From the NCBI GenBank assembly GCA_028713655.1, contig JAQTNW010000012.1:1-64000 (forward strand): DNA of 64,000 bases, in the 5' to 3' direction. Origin of the DNA: Candidatus Methylacidiphilales bacterium. Lineage in GTDB: Bacteria > Verrucomicrobiota > Verrucomicrobiia > Methylacidiphilales > JAAUTS01. Below, piece by piece: positions 51,925 to 59,835 of this stretch. The translations under genes were made by a program, and so were the position numbers. Below the pieces are notes generated by a model, which saw only the letters and a program-made list of their open reading frames with translations, made no database searches and was not told the origin of the DNA. Numbering within the stretch: position 1 is the stretch's first letter; every line of letters begins with the position of its first letter.

Positions 51925-53280
51925 ATGACTCACATCCCGGCGCTTCGGCTTGGTCGGCCTTATGAAAGCCTCGACAAAATCGGGTTGAAGGACTCGATTG
52001 CCACTGTCAGCCAGGTCAACGCCGGTATCATCCACAAGGATCTTCAGAAAATCGCCGCCTCGCGCGCGGCGCTGAAAAAATTCAGCTTCGCGCAACTTAT
52101 CGAACTCTGCGGCCGGGCGGGTGACATTTTTCTAAACGCCAACGACCCGCAACATTACGTCGAAACCCTTTCCGCCACGAGCGGCCTGCCGCATGTTCTG
52201 GTGCGGCGGAACATGCAGCGCATTCACGGCATGCTCGCCAACATGGGCCAGGTGTTGCGCGGCCTGACGCGAGGGCTCGATCTCGACGACAAAACCAGCC
52301 CGTATTGCTTCAACCCGGCGACCGACTGCCTCGGCCTCGTAATGCCCAGCAACTCGCCCGCCGTCAATTCGCTCTGGCTGCCGGCAATCGCCTTGCGGAT
52401 TCCGGTCATCATCAAACCCGGCCGCGACGAACCGTGGACACCCTACCGGCTCATCCAATCCTTCATCGCCGCCGGCATACCGGCGGAAGCGTTCGGCTTT
52501 TATCCGACCGACCACGAAGGCGCCGACACGATCCTGCGGCTTTGCGGCCGGGCTCTGGTCTTTGGCGACAAGAGCACGACTGACAAGTACGCGGGAAATC
52601 CGGCAATTCAGACGCATGGCCCCGGTTACAGCAAAGTACTCATCGGAGCCGATCAAATTGAACGATGGCCGGAATTTCTCGATGTGCTGGTTGACTCCAT
52701 CGCCGCCAACAGCGGGCGCAGTTGCCTCTGCGCATCCACGATTGTTGTCCCGTCGTACGCCGATGAAATTGCCGACGCACTGGCAAAACGCCTCGGTCCC
52801 ATCGCACCGATGCCGCCGGAAGATGAAAATGCAAGTCTATCCGCTTTCGCCAACCCGAGGATGGCCGAGGCAATCGATGCCGGCATCGAGCAAGGTCTTG
52901 CAACCCCCGGCGCTGTGGACGTGACGGCTCAATATCGTGGCGGACCGCGGCTGGTGAATTTTCAGGGCGGCACATATCTGCGGCCAGTGATTGTGCGGTG
53001 CGATTCCTTCGCACATCCATTGGCTAACAAAGAATACTTGTTTCCATATGCGGGCATTGTCGAAGTATCCCAGGGCAAAATGCTTGAACAAATCGGCTCG
53101 TCGCTCGTCGTTACGGCGATCACGCGTGATGAATGCTGGATCGAACAACTCATGGAATCCTCGCACATCGAACGGCTCAACATCGGCCCGATTTCGACGA
53201 TGAAAATCTCCTGGCACCAGCCGCATGAAGGCAATCTTTTTGAATTTTTATACAAACGCAGGGCGTTTGAACGCATATGA
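51925..53280 (+). CDS. Aldehyde-dehydrogenase-fold acyl reductase
   Basis: The 451-residue protein has the aldehyde dehydrogenase fold: a cofactor-binding part with CLGLVMPSNSPAVNSLWLPA and VIIKPGRDEPWTP, and the catalytic cysteine region NSGRSCLCAS (C267 or C269). It is shorter than classical aldehyde dehydrogenases and resembles acyl-CoA or acyl-enzyme reductases. Directly after an adenylating enzyme and before an alcohol dehydrogenase, it probably reduces an activated acid to its aldehyde, as LuxC does with LuxE. The substrate is unknown. Confidence 0.82.
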   Translation: MTHIPALRLGRPYESLDKIGLKDSIATVSQVNAGIIHKDLQKIAASRAALKKFSFAQLIELCGRAGDIFLNANDPQHYVETLSATSGLPHVLVRRNMQRIHGMLANMGQVLRGLTRGLDLDDKTSPYCFNPATDCLGLVMPSNSPAVNSLWLPAIALRIPVIIKPGRDEPWTPYRLIQSFIAAGIPAEAFGFYPTDHEGADTILRLCGRALVFGDKSTTDKYAGNPAIQTHGPGYSKVLIGADQIERWPEFLDVLVDSIAANSGRSCLCASTIVVPSYADEIADALAKRLGPIAPMPPEDENASLSAFANPRMAEAIDAGIEQGLATPGAVDVTAQYRGGPRLVNFQGGTYLRPVIVRCDSFAHPLANKEYLFPYAGIVEVSQGKMLEQIGSSLVVTAITRDECWIEQLMESSHIERLNIGPISTMKISWHQPHEGNLFEFLYKRRAFERI

Positions 53281-54383
53281 ACTTTGACTGGCAACCCCAT
53301 ACTCGGCTCGTCTTCGGCGCCAACTCAGCCGAACGCGTCGGCGAACTCGCGCGCGAACTCGGCGGGAAGAAAGTGCTGCTGGTCACCGATCCCGGCATCA
53401 TCACTGCGGGACATGCGGCGCGCGCGCAGGAGTCGCTGGCGGCGGCGGGTTTTGCCGTGACGATTTATGGCAATTGCCGGGAAAATCCAACCACCAAGGA
53501 TGTCGATGCGTGCCTGGTCGTTGCGAGAACCGCACAGGCGGACTTGATTGTGGCGGTCGGCGGCGGCAGCAGCATGGACACGGCGAAGGGCGCCAACTTT
53601 CTGTTGACCAACGGAGGCCGGATGCAGGATTACCAGGGCATCGGCAAGGCAACCAGGCCGATGCTGCCTTTCATCGCCATCCCAACCACCGCAGGCACAG
53701 GCAGTGAATGCCAGTCGTTCTCTCTGATCGCCGACGAACAAACACACCAGAAAATGGCGTGCGGCGATCCGAAGGCGGCGGCCCGTGTCGCCATCCTCGA
53801 TCCCCTCCTTACACTGACGCAACCCAGCCGCGTTGCAGCATGCACCGGGATCGATGCGATTGCGCACGCTGTGGAAACGGCTGTAACAAGGAAGCGCACC
53901 GCGTTGTCGTGGTTGTACAGCCGCGAAGCTTTCAAGCTGACGGCTGAAAATCTTCCGCGCGTACTGGAATCGCCGCAAAATATCGAGGCCCGTGCTGCCA
54001 TGCAACTGGGAGCGGCGCATGCCGGCACTGCGATCGAGAACAGCATGCTCGGCGCAGTCCACAGTGCGGCCAATCCGTTGACAGCGCATTTCGGGATCGT
54101 GCATGGCCATGCCGTCGGCCTGATGCTTCCGGCAGTCGTCCGGTTCAATGCCGTTGACACACCGACCAAGGCCCTCTACGACCAGCTTTCGCCGCGCCTG
54201 GGGGACCTGCTTGATGATTTGTTCGCCAGAACGAAACTTCCAAAAAAATTGTCGGACTGCGGCGTGCCGTCAACCGCAATTCCAAAGCTGGCCGAAGAAG
54301 CGGCGAGGCAGTGGACGGCTCAATTTAATCCGCGTCCGGTAAAAGTTGCAGACTTCATCAAATTGTACGAGGTTATCCTATGA
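53277..54383 (+). CDS. Iron-containing alcohol dehydrogenase
   Basis: The 368-residue protein is a full-length group III alcohol dehydrogenase. Visible motifs are VGGGSSMDTAKG (NAD(P) site), IPTTAGTGSE, and metal ligands in TGIDAIAHAVET and GIVHGHAVGLMLP. It overlaps both neighbours by ATGA. In this context it would interconvert the aldehyde made by the preceding enzyme and an alcohol. Its N-terminus lacks any export signal, so it acts in the cytoplasm. Confidence 0.92.
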   Translation: MNFDWQPHTRLVFGANSAERVGELARELGGKKVLLVTDPGIITAGHAARAQESLAAAGFAVTIYGNCRENPTTKDVDACLVVARTAQADLIVAVGGGSSMDTAKGANFLLTNGGRMQDYQGIGKATRPMLPFIAIPTTAGTGSECQSFSLIADEQTHQKMACGDPKAAARVAILDPLLTLTQPSRVAACTGIDAIAHAVETAVTRKRTALSWLYSREAFKLTAENLPRVLESPQNIEARAAMQLGAAHAGTAIENSMLGAVHSAANPLTAHFGIVHGHAVGLMLPAVVRFNAVDTPTKALYDQLSPRLGDLLDDLFARTKLPKKLSDCGVPSTAIPKLAEEAARQWTAQFNPRPVKVADFIKLYEVIL

Positions 54384-55702
54384 CGAGCCCAACGACAGCC
54401 AAACATCACGCGACACGGGCCGGCAACTACTTCGTTGCGAACTATCCGCCGTTTTCGTTTTGGAAACCGGAAAACGTCGGTGACGTGCAGGCGGCGCTGG
54501 GACGTCCTCCGGCACCGGGGAACCCGCTCGGGTTGTACGTCCATATTCCATTTTGCCGGAAACGCTGCCACTTTTGTTACTTCAAGGTTTACACCGAACA
54601 GAATGCAGCCCGCGTCCAGCAGTACATCGATGCTGCGGTGGCGGAGCTGAAAATTTACGCCGGCAAGCCTTTCATCGGCGGCCGGCACCCGGACTTTGTT
54701 TATTTCGGAGGCGGCACCCCGTCGTATCTGTCAGTCAAACAATTGACCGATTTGACCGGACGGCTGAAAGCGCTGTTGCCGTGGGATGCTGTCCAGGAAG
54801 TCGCGTTCGAATGTGAACCCGGTACATTGACGGAGCCGAAGCTGCAGGCGATCAAAGACATGGGCGTGACCCGGCTGAGCCTGGGTGTGGAGAATTTCGA
54901 CGATCACATTCTGGAGATCAACGGCCGCGCTCATCACTCGCAGGAAATTGAACGCGCCTATGGTTTCGCCCGCACGATCGGCTTCAACCAGATCAACATC
55001 GATCTCATCGCCGGAATGGTTGAAGAGACGGAGGCGAATTGGTTGAAGTGCGTGGAGAAGGTCGTCGCAATGTCGCCCGAAAGCGTGACCATCTACCAGA
55101 TGGAAATCCCGTACAACACGACCATCTACAAGGAAATGAAGGCCGAGGGCAAACTCGTCGCACCCGTCGCCGACTGGGAGACAAAGCGCGGCTGGGTGGA
55201 GTACGCGTTTGCAGAGCTGGAAAGGGCCGGTTATACGATCGCCAGTGCGTACACGGCGGTGAAAGATCCGACACACACGAAATTCCTCTATCGCGATCGT
55301 TTGTGGGAAGGTGCGGATCTGCTGCCGATCGGCGTCGCGTCATTCGGCCACATCAACGGCGTGCATTTCCAGAACGAACACGACATCGTGCCGTATCTCG
55401 ACAAGGTTTCGCGGGGCGAACTTCCGCTATGGCGTGCGCTGGCACCAAACGCGGAAGAGCGTCTCATCCGCGAGATGGTCCTCCAGATGAAACTCGGGCA
55501 CATCAGCCGGAAATATTTCCGGAATAAATTCGGCGTGGATGTTGCCGAGCGGTTTGCCTCGCCGTTGCGCCAGTTGGAGAGCGAAGGCTTTCTGGACATC
55601 AATGGCGATACGATCCGCTATTCGCGCGCTGGATTGCTCCAGGTGGACACTCTGCTGCACGATTTCTTTCTACCCCAACACCGTGATGCACGCTACGCCT
55701 GA
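54380..55702 (+). CDS. HemN/HemW-like radical SAM protein
   Basis: The 440-residue protein has the radical SAM cluster motif at C59, C63 and C66 (PFCRKRCHFCYF), the glycine motif YFGGGTPSYL, and the family features VAFECEPGTLT and LSLGVENFDDHIL. A C-terminal HemN-type domain is present (LIREMVLQMKLG). HemN decarboxylates coproporphyrinogen and HemW inserts haem, but neighbours here are not haem genes. It overlaps the alcohol dehydrogenase by ATGA and the next gene by 17 bases, pointing to a step in the operon's own pathway, for instance a radical methylation, cyclopropanation or haem-related role. The reaction is unknown. Confidence 0.88.
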   Translation: MTSPTTAKHHATRAGNYFVANYPPFSFWKPENVGDVQAALGRPPAPGNPLGLYVHIPFCRKRCHFCYFKVYTEQNAARVQQYIDAAVAELKIYAGKPFIGGRHPDFVYFGGGTPSYLSVKQLTDLTGRLKALLPWDAVQEVAFECEPGTLTEPKLQAIKDMGVTRLSLGVENFDDHILEINGRAHHSQEIERAYGFARTIGFNQINIDLIAGMVEETEANWLKCVEKVVAMSPESVTIYQMEIPYNTTIYKEMKAEGKLVAPVADWETKRGWVEYAFAELERAGYTIASAYTAVKDPTHTKFLYRDRLWEGADLLPIGVASFGHINGVHFQNEHDIVPYLDKVSRGELPLWRALAPNAEERLIREMVLQMKLGHISRKYFRNKFGVDVAERFASPLRQLESEGFLDINGDTIRYSRAGLLQVDTLLHDFFLPQHRDARYA

Positions 55703-56285
55703 CACCAACCTGTTCTGCGGAGAACTCTGCCGGAAATCCGACGCCTGCGAAGGCGGGATAAGATGCGGGTTGTGTCCGCTGGCCCACGTTTACAACGCGA
55801 CAGGGCAGAGCATGCCGGCTATTTTCGAAATCGCCTCATCGGAAATTCCGCAGCCGCAGCGGGACCTGCTCGTTCATCAACGCGACATGACCACCACTCT
55901 CCAAACATTTTACGGCGCAAGGACGCATTTGCGGTTGTTACGCGCGGAGAGCGGGAATGAAATCTACCAGCGCGAAGTCGTGCTCGCGCTGGATGGTTCG
56001 AAGCGGCCGGTGGAATTCGGGGCGAGTTCGATCCACCTTGGCCTTCTGCCGCCGGATGTCCGGCGTGAGATCCTGCTGGCCGAACGGCCTCTGGGGGGAT
56101 TGTTGCTGGAACACGGCGTTAAATTTGTCAGTTGTCCGAAAACATTCATCCGGGTGGAGGCCGACACCTTGATCAGCCGGGTGCTGGAACTTGAGGGCCC
56201 TCGTTCGTTGTACGGCAGATGTAATGCGTTGCTAACACCGTCGGGCGATGTGCTCGCCGATATTGTGGAGATTCTACCCCCATGA
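55686..56285 (+). CDS. Chorismate-lyase-like protein with cysteine-rich N-terminus
   Basis: The protein (199 residues from the ATG at 55686) begins with a cysteine cluster, FCGELCRKSDACEGGIRCGLC. From about residue 65 it resembles the chorismate lyase/UTRA fold: LLVHQRDMTTTLQTFYG, REVVLALDGSKRPVEFGA, ERPLGGLLLEHGV and LYGRCNALLTPSGDVLADIV. Enzymes of this group convert chorismate to 4-hydroxybenzoate and pyruvate. If active, it would supply an aromatic acid for the ligases of the operon. The fold assignment is from memory of motif patterns and the activity is unproven. The N-terminal cysteines are unusual and may bind metal. It overlaps the radical SAM gene by 17 bases. Confidence 0.7.
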   Translation: MHATPDTNLFCGELCRKSDACEGGIRCGLCPLAHVYNATGQSMPAIFEIASSEIPQPQRDLLVHQRDMTTTLQTFYGARTHLRLLRAESGNEIYQREVVLALDGSKRPVEFGASSIHLGLLPPDVRREILLAERPLGGLLLEHGVKFVSCPKTFIRVEADTLISRVLELEGPRSLYGRCNALLTPSGDVLADIVEILPP

Positions 56286-57562
56286 AATCAAACTATGACG
56301 TCATCGTAATCGGCGGGGGTCCCGCCGGTTCAACCGCAGCCGCCGTGCTGGCCATGAAAGGCCGGCGGGTACTGCTGCTCGAAAAAGAAAAATTTCCACG
56401 CTACCACATCGGCGAGTCCCTGATTCCGTACACGTACTTCACACTCGAACGGCTCGGCATGCTCGACAAGCTCAGGAAAACGCACTTCGTCAGGAAATAC
56501 AGCGTCCAATTTGTCCGCCAAAGCGGCGAGGTCTCGACGCCGTTTTATTTCACGCAAAATTGGGATCATCCGTCGTCAAGCACATGGCAGGTCATCCGCA
56601 GCGAGTTCGACCAGATGCTGCTGGACAACACCAGGGAAAAAGGCGCGGAAGTCATTGAGGAAATGACGGTGAAAGAGCCAATCCGCGAAAACGACTTCGT
56701 GGTCGGCGTGCGCGGCGAAGACAAGCAGGGGCGCCCGTTTGAGGTGCGGGCGCCACTGACGATTGATGCGAGCGGACGCGACGGTTTCACCCAGGTAAAG
56801 AACGGCTGGCGCATTCGTGATCCAAAGCTTAACAAGATCGCCGTCTGGACCTACTACAAAGGCGCGATGCGCGATCAAGGCATCGACGAAGGAGCGACGA
56901 CGGTCGCCTACCTACCCGGCAAAGGCTGGTTCTGGTATATCCCGTGGCCGGATGACAGGGTCAGCGTCGGTGTCGTAGCGGAAAGTTCATATCTCTTCCG
57001 CGATACGCGCGACCCCGAAACGATTTTTCAGCGGGAAGTTGGAAACAATCTCTGGATCCAAAACCATCTCGCCCCCGGCAAGGTCGCCTCGCAATACCGT
57101 GTCACCGGCGAATACTCGTTCCGGTCAAAATACTGTGCCGCCAACGGGCTCGTGCTGGCCGGTGACGCGTTTGCCTTCCTCGACCCGGTCTTTTCGTCAG
57201 GTGTCATGCTCGCGTTGCGCAGTGGCGAGATGGCCGGCGATGCCGTTGACGCAGCACTGACCGCAGGCGATTATTCCGCGAAGATGTTTAGCAGCTATGG
57301 CAATACTCTTTGCTATGGCATCGAGAGCATGCGAAAGTTGGTCTATGCATTTTACGATCCAAACTTCCGGTTCAAGGAACTTTTCAAAAAATATCCACAC
57401 CTGCACAAACGGCTGACCGACTGCCTTACCGGCGATCTGTTCACCGACTTCGACGAACTCTTCCAACGTGTCGCCGAATTCGCCGATGTGCCGGCGCCGG
57501 TGGAACATGGCAAACCGCTCATCAACCAGCCCCAAGGAGAACCCAATGCCCTTCGAGTTTAA
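56282..57562 (+). CDS. Flavin-dependent halogenase-like oxidoreductase
   Basis: The 426-residue protein has the N-terminal FAD fold (VIVIGGGPAGSTAA), the FPRYHIGESLIP element, GWFWYIP at 215-221, which fits the GWxWxIP mark of flavin-dependent halogenases, and the FAD motif LAGDAFAFLDPVFSSGVMLAL. K72 (FVRKYSVQF) lies where halogenases of the phenol/pyrrole type have their catalytic lysine. Related proteins without halogenase activity (geranylgeranyl reductase-like) share much of this pattern. With a chorismate-lyase-like gene just upstream, halogenation or oxidation of an aromatic ring is plausible. The assignment needs the lysine to be confirmed in a structural alignment. Confidence 0.8.
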   Translation: MKSNYDVIVIGGGPAGSTAAAVLAMKGRRVLLLEKEKFPRYHIGESLIPYTYFTLERLGMLDKLRKTHFVRKYSVQFVRQSGEVSTPFYFTQNWDHPSSSTWQVIRSEFDQMLLDNTREKGAEVIEEMTVKEPIRENDFVVGVRGEDKQGRPFEVRAPLTIDASGRDGFTQVKNGWRIRDPKLNKIAVWTYYKGAMRDQGIDEGATTVAYLPGKGWFWYIPWPDDRVSVGVVAESSYLFRDTRDPETIFQREVGNNLWIQNHLAPGKVASQYRVTGEYSFRSKYCAANGLVLAGDAFAFLDPVFSSGVMLALRSGEMAGDAVDAALTAGDYSAKMFSSYGNTLCYGIESMRKLVYAFYDPNFRFKELFKKYPHLHKRLTDCLTGDLFTDFDELFQRVAEFADVPAPVEHGKPLINQPQGEPNALRV

Positions 57563-58019
57563 AATAAAACGCCTGGTCGAGTTCTGCGACACAGACATGG
57601 CCGGGATCATGCACTTCTCGAATTTTTTCCGTTTCATGGAGGTGGCGGAGCACGGTTTTTATCGCAGCCTGGGCATTGAAATACATCCCGAGTTCATCGA
57701 GGGAAAAGTCGGCTGGCCGCGCGTCCACGCCAGTTGCGAATACAAGCACCCGCTGCGCTTCGAGGAGGAAGTTGAGATACACCTCCTGGTGCGTGAAATC
57801 GGCACAAGTACCGCCGGTTACACGTTCATTTTCCGTAAACAGCAGGACGGCCGGACTATCGAGGTGGCACACGGCAACATCATTGCCGTGGCTGTCGCAA
57901 TGGACCCCGTCAAGCACACCATGAAAGCCGTGCCCATCCCGCCCGAAATCCGGGCTAAGATTGAAGTGGCGCCGGCAGAATTATTCAACAAGGAGAAACA
58001 ACCCCATGACACCCACTGA
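57546..58019 (+). CDS. Hotdog-fold acyl-CoA thioesterase (YbgC/4-HBA-CoA type)
   Basis: The 157-residue protein starts at the ATG at 57546, where homology begins; the start overlaps the halogenase-like gene by 17 bases. The active-site region reads EFCDTDMAGIMHFSNFFRFMEV, with D17 in the DxxGIxH pattern of YbgC and 4-hydroxybenzoyl-CoA thioesterases. The length is normal. It should release an acid, perhaps aromatic, from CoA or a carrier, at the end of or as proofreading in the pathway. Confidence 0.88.
   Translation: MPFEFKIKRLVEFCDTDMAGIMHFSNFFRFMEVAEHGFYRSLGIEIHPEFIEGKVGWPRVHASCEYKHPLRFEEEVEIHLLVREIGTSTAGYTFIFRKQQDGRTIEVAHGNIIAVAVAMDPVKHTMKAVPIPPEIRAKIEVAPAELFNKEKQPHDTH
57990..57995 (+). 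promoter_or_regulatory. Strong ribosome binding site for the DMT-type gene
   Basis: AAGGAG lies ten bases before the ATG at 58006, inside the end of the thioesterase gene. It decides this start over the in-frame upstream ATG at 57961, and is the only near-consensus Shine-Dalgarno sequence I see in this operon. Confidence 0.7.
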
Positions 58020-58551
58020 TACCCCCCAATCCGGAATGACCTGGCTCGCATTTTCACTGATGACCGTTGCGAGTTGGGGCCTCTACGGCATATTCCTTCA
58101 CTCAGGCCAGACCAGCATGGCTGACCCGGCACAGGGCCGGTACAAAGCATTTCTGTTCGTCGGCCTCGCCTACTTCCTGACCGCTGTACTCGCCCCGCTG
58201 GCGATGTTGATGATAAGCGGCGCCAGTTGGAAATTTCCCGTTGCGGGCATGGGCTGGTCGCTGTTGGCGGGCATCGTCGGCGCGATCGGCGCATTCTGCG
58301 TGCTGTTGGCGTTTGGCGCGAAAGGCCAGCCCAGCGTTGTCATGACCATCGTGTTTGGCGGCGCACCCGTCGTGAACGCCATCGTCGCCCTGTTGATGTC
58401 TCCGCCCGACGGCGGGTGGGGCGCGATTCCAAAGCCGTTTTTCCTGGGACTGTTGCTGGCCGTGGCCGGCGGCTGCCTGGTGACGTTTTACAAACCGGCT
58501 CCGACAAAACACAAGCTGCCATCCGTGACGATCCAATCCCCCATGAAATGA
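58006..58551 (+). CDS. Small DMT/EamA-type membrane protein
   Basis: The 181-residue protein has about five membrane helices and the feel of a half-length EamA/DMT transporter: MTWLAFSLMTVASWGLYGIF at the N-terminus, GIVGAIGAFCVLLAFGAKGQPS in the middle, and a final helix ending VAGGCLVTFYKPAP. Full DMT carriers have ten helices in two halves; single-half forms usually work as dimers or pairs, but no partner is encoded nearby. It may export the operon's product. It overlaps both neighbours. Confidence 0.75.
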   Translation: MTPTDTPQSGMTWLAFSLMTVASWGLYGIFLHSGQTSMADPAQGRYKAFLFVGLAYFLTAVLAPLAMLMISGASWKFPVAGMGWSLLAGIVGAIGAFCVLLAFGAKGQPSVVMTIVFGGAPVVNAIVALLMSPPDGGWGAIPKPFFLGLLLAVAGGCLVTFYKPAPTKHKLPSVTIQSPMK

Positions 58552-59816
58552 ATTCCGCGGACCAGCTTCAGAAGTTAAACCGGTTGCTGGCGGCGTTGAC
58601 GCCGGGCAATCGGTTTTACTCTGATAAGTTAAAACGCGCGGGATTGGCAAACGGCGCCGCAAGCCTGGACGATTTTTTCCGGCGGATGCCTCTCACAACA
58701 AAAGCGGAAATCGCCGACGACCAACTGGCTCATCCGCCGTATGGCACGAACCTGACGTTTCCAGTGGACCGATACACCCGGTTCACACAAACCAGCGGTA
58801 CGAGCGGCGCGCCGCTGCGATGGCTCGACACACCGGAGAACTGGGATTGGATGGTTGGTTGCTGGATGGAAGTGTTGCGCGCAGCAGGCGTAAGGCAGGG
58901 CAGCCGGATTTACTTCGCGTTTTCGTTCGGACCGTTTCTCGGATTCTGGACCGCGTTCGAGGCCGCGGCCCGGCTCGGCTGCCTATGCCTTCCCGGTGGC
59001 GGACTCAGCAGCGCTGCGCGCCTGCAGGCAATAATCGACAACAAGATTGATCATCTCTGCTGTACACCGACGTATGCGCTGAGGCTTGGACATTTCGCAC
59101 GGCAGGAAAAAATGGATCTCACCCAGGCGGGCGTCCGCACAATTATCGTCGCCGGCGAACCCGGTGGCAGCGTACCAGAAACACGGGCTCGGATCGAATC
59201 GTTCTGGCCACGCGCGCGGGTATTCGATCATCACGGCATGACCGAAATCGGTCCAGTCACGTACGAAGTCGAGCCGGGAATGCTCGCCATCATCGAGTCA
59301 GGGTACATCGCCGAGATGATCAATCCGACTGCGGATGGCACGGGCGAACTTGTATTGACGAACCTGGGCCGGGTTGGATCGCCGTTGTTGCGCTACCGGA
59401 CGGGTGACTTGGTAAAATTGGCACGCCGCGACGGGCATGCATTTCTTGAAGGCGGCATCCGCGGACGCGTGGATGACATGCTGATCGTGCGCGGCGTGAA
59501 CATCTACCCGACGGCGATCGAACGGATTGTCCACGGTTGTCCGCTTGTGGCCGAGTACCGGGTGACAGTGCATCAGGCCGATGCGATGACGGAACTCGAA
59601 GTGATTTTGGAACCGATGGTCGAGTGCCAGGATCCGGAGGCGATGGCCGAAAAATTGGCGGTTGATTTCCAGGCGGTGCTGGGGTTGCGGATTCCGGTCA
59701 CTCTCGCGTTACCTGGGTCATTACCGCGATCCGAATTTAAGTCGCAACGCTGGCAACGCACCCCGGATTGTAGGAATCAGACAAGTTGCGCTGCATGTGA
59801 CGATAGTGTAGGATAG
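58548..59816 (+). CDS. PaaK-like adenylate-forming CoA ligase
   Basis: The 422-residue protein starts at the ATG at 58548 overlapping the DMT stop. It carries the ATP loop QTSGTSGAPLRW (from residue 81), FDHHGMTEIG, RYRTGDLVKL and, in the C-terminal lid, LPRSEFKSQRW with the expected catalytic lysine. It therefore looks like a complete PaaK-type ligase of about normal length, in contrast with the short ligase at 50885. It should activate an aryl or acyl acid as the CoA thioester. The last about 20 residues past SQRW have no family counterpart. Confidence 0.85.
   Translation: MNSADQLQKLNRLLAALTPGNRFYSDKLKRAGLANGAASLDDFFRRMPLTTKAEIADDQLAHPPYGTNLTFPVDRYTRFTQTSGTSGAPLRWLDTPENWDWMVGCWMEVLRAAGVRQGSRIYFAFSFGPFLGFWTAFEAAARLGCLCLPGGGLSSAARLQAIIDNKIDHLCCTPTYALRLGHFARQEKMDLTQAGVRTIIVAGEPGGSVPETRARIESFWPRARVFDHHGMTEIGPVTYEVEPGMLAIIESGYIAEMINPTADGTGELVLTNLGRVGSPLLRYRTGDLVKLARRDGHAFLEGGIRGRVDDMLIVRGVNIYPTAIERIVHGCPLVAEYRVTVHQADAMTELEVILEPMVECQDPEAMAEKLAVDFQAVLGLRIPVTLALPGSLPRSEFKSQRWQRTPDCRNQTSCAACDDSVG
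59786..59814 (+). promoter_or_regulatory. Possible internal promoter before the last propeller gene
   Basis: TTGCGC (59786-59791) and TAGGAT (59809-59814) are separated by 17 bases and lie in the end of the ligase gene, 21 bases before the ATG at 59836. An AAGGAAA ribosome binding site follows. This could give the last gene its own transcript. Confidence 0.3.
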
Positions 59817-59835
59817 CCACCCTAAGGAAATCATT

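Noticed and set aside
50885-53280. Bioluminescence (LuxCE) genes
   Set aside because: There is no luciferase (LuxAB) gene and the neighbours are aromatic-acid-type enzymes; only the reaction logic resembles LuxE and LuxC.
54380-55702. Coproporphyrinogen oxidase HemN in haem synthesis
   Set aside because: No haem-pathway genes are nearby and the gene is locked by overlaps into an acyl/aryl-modifying operon.
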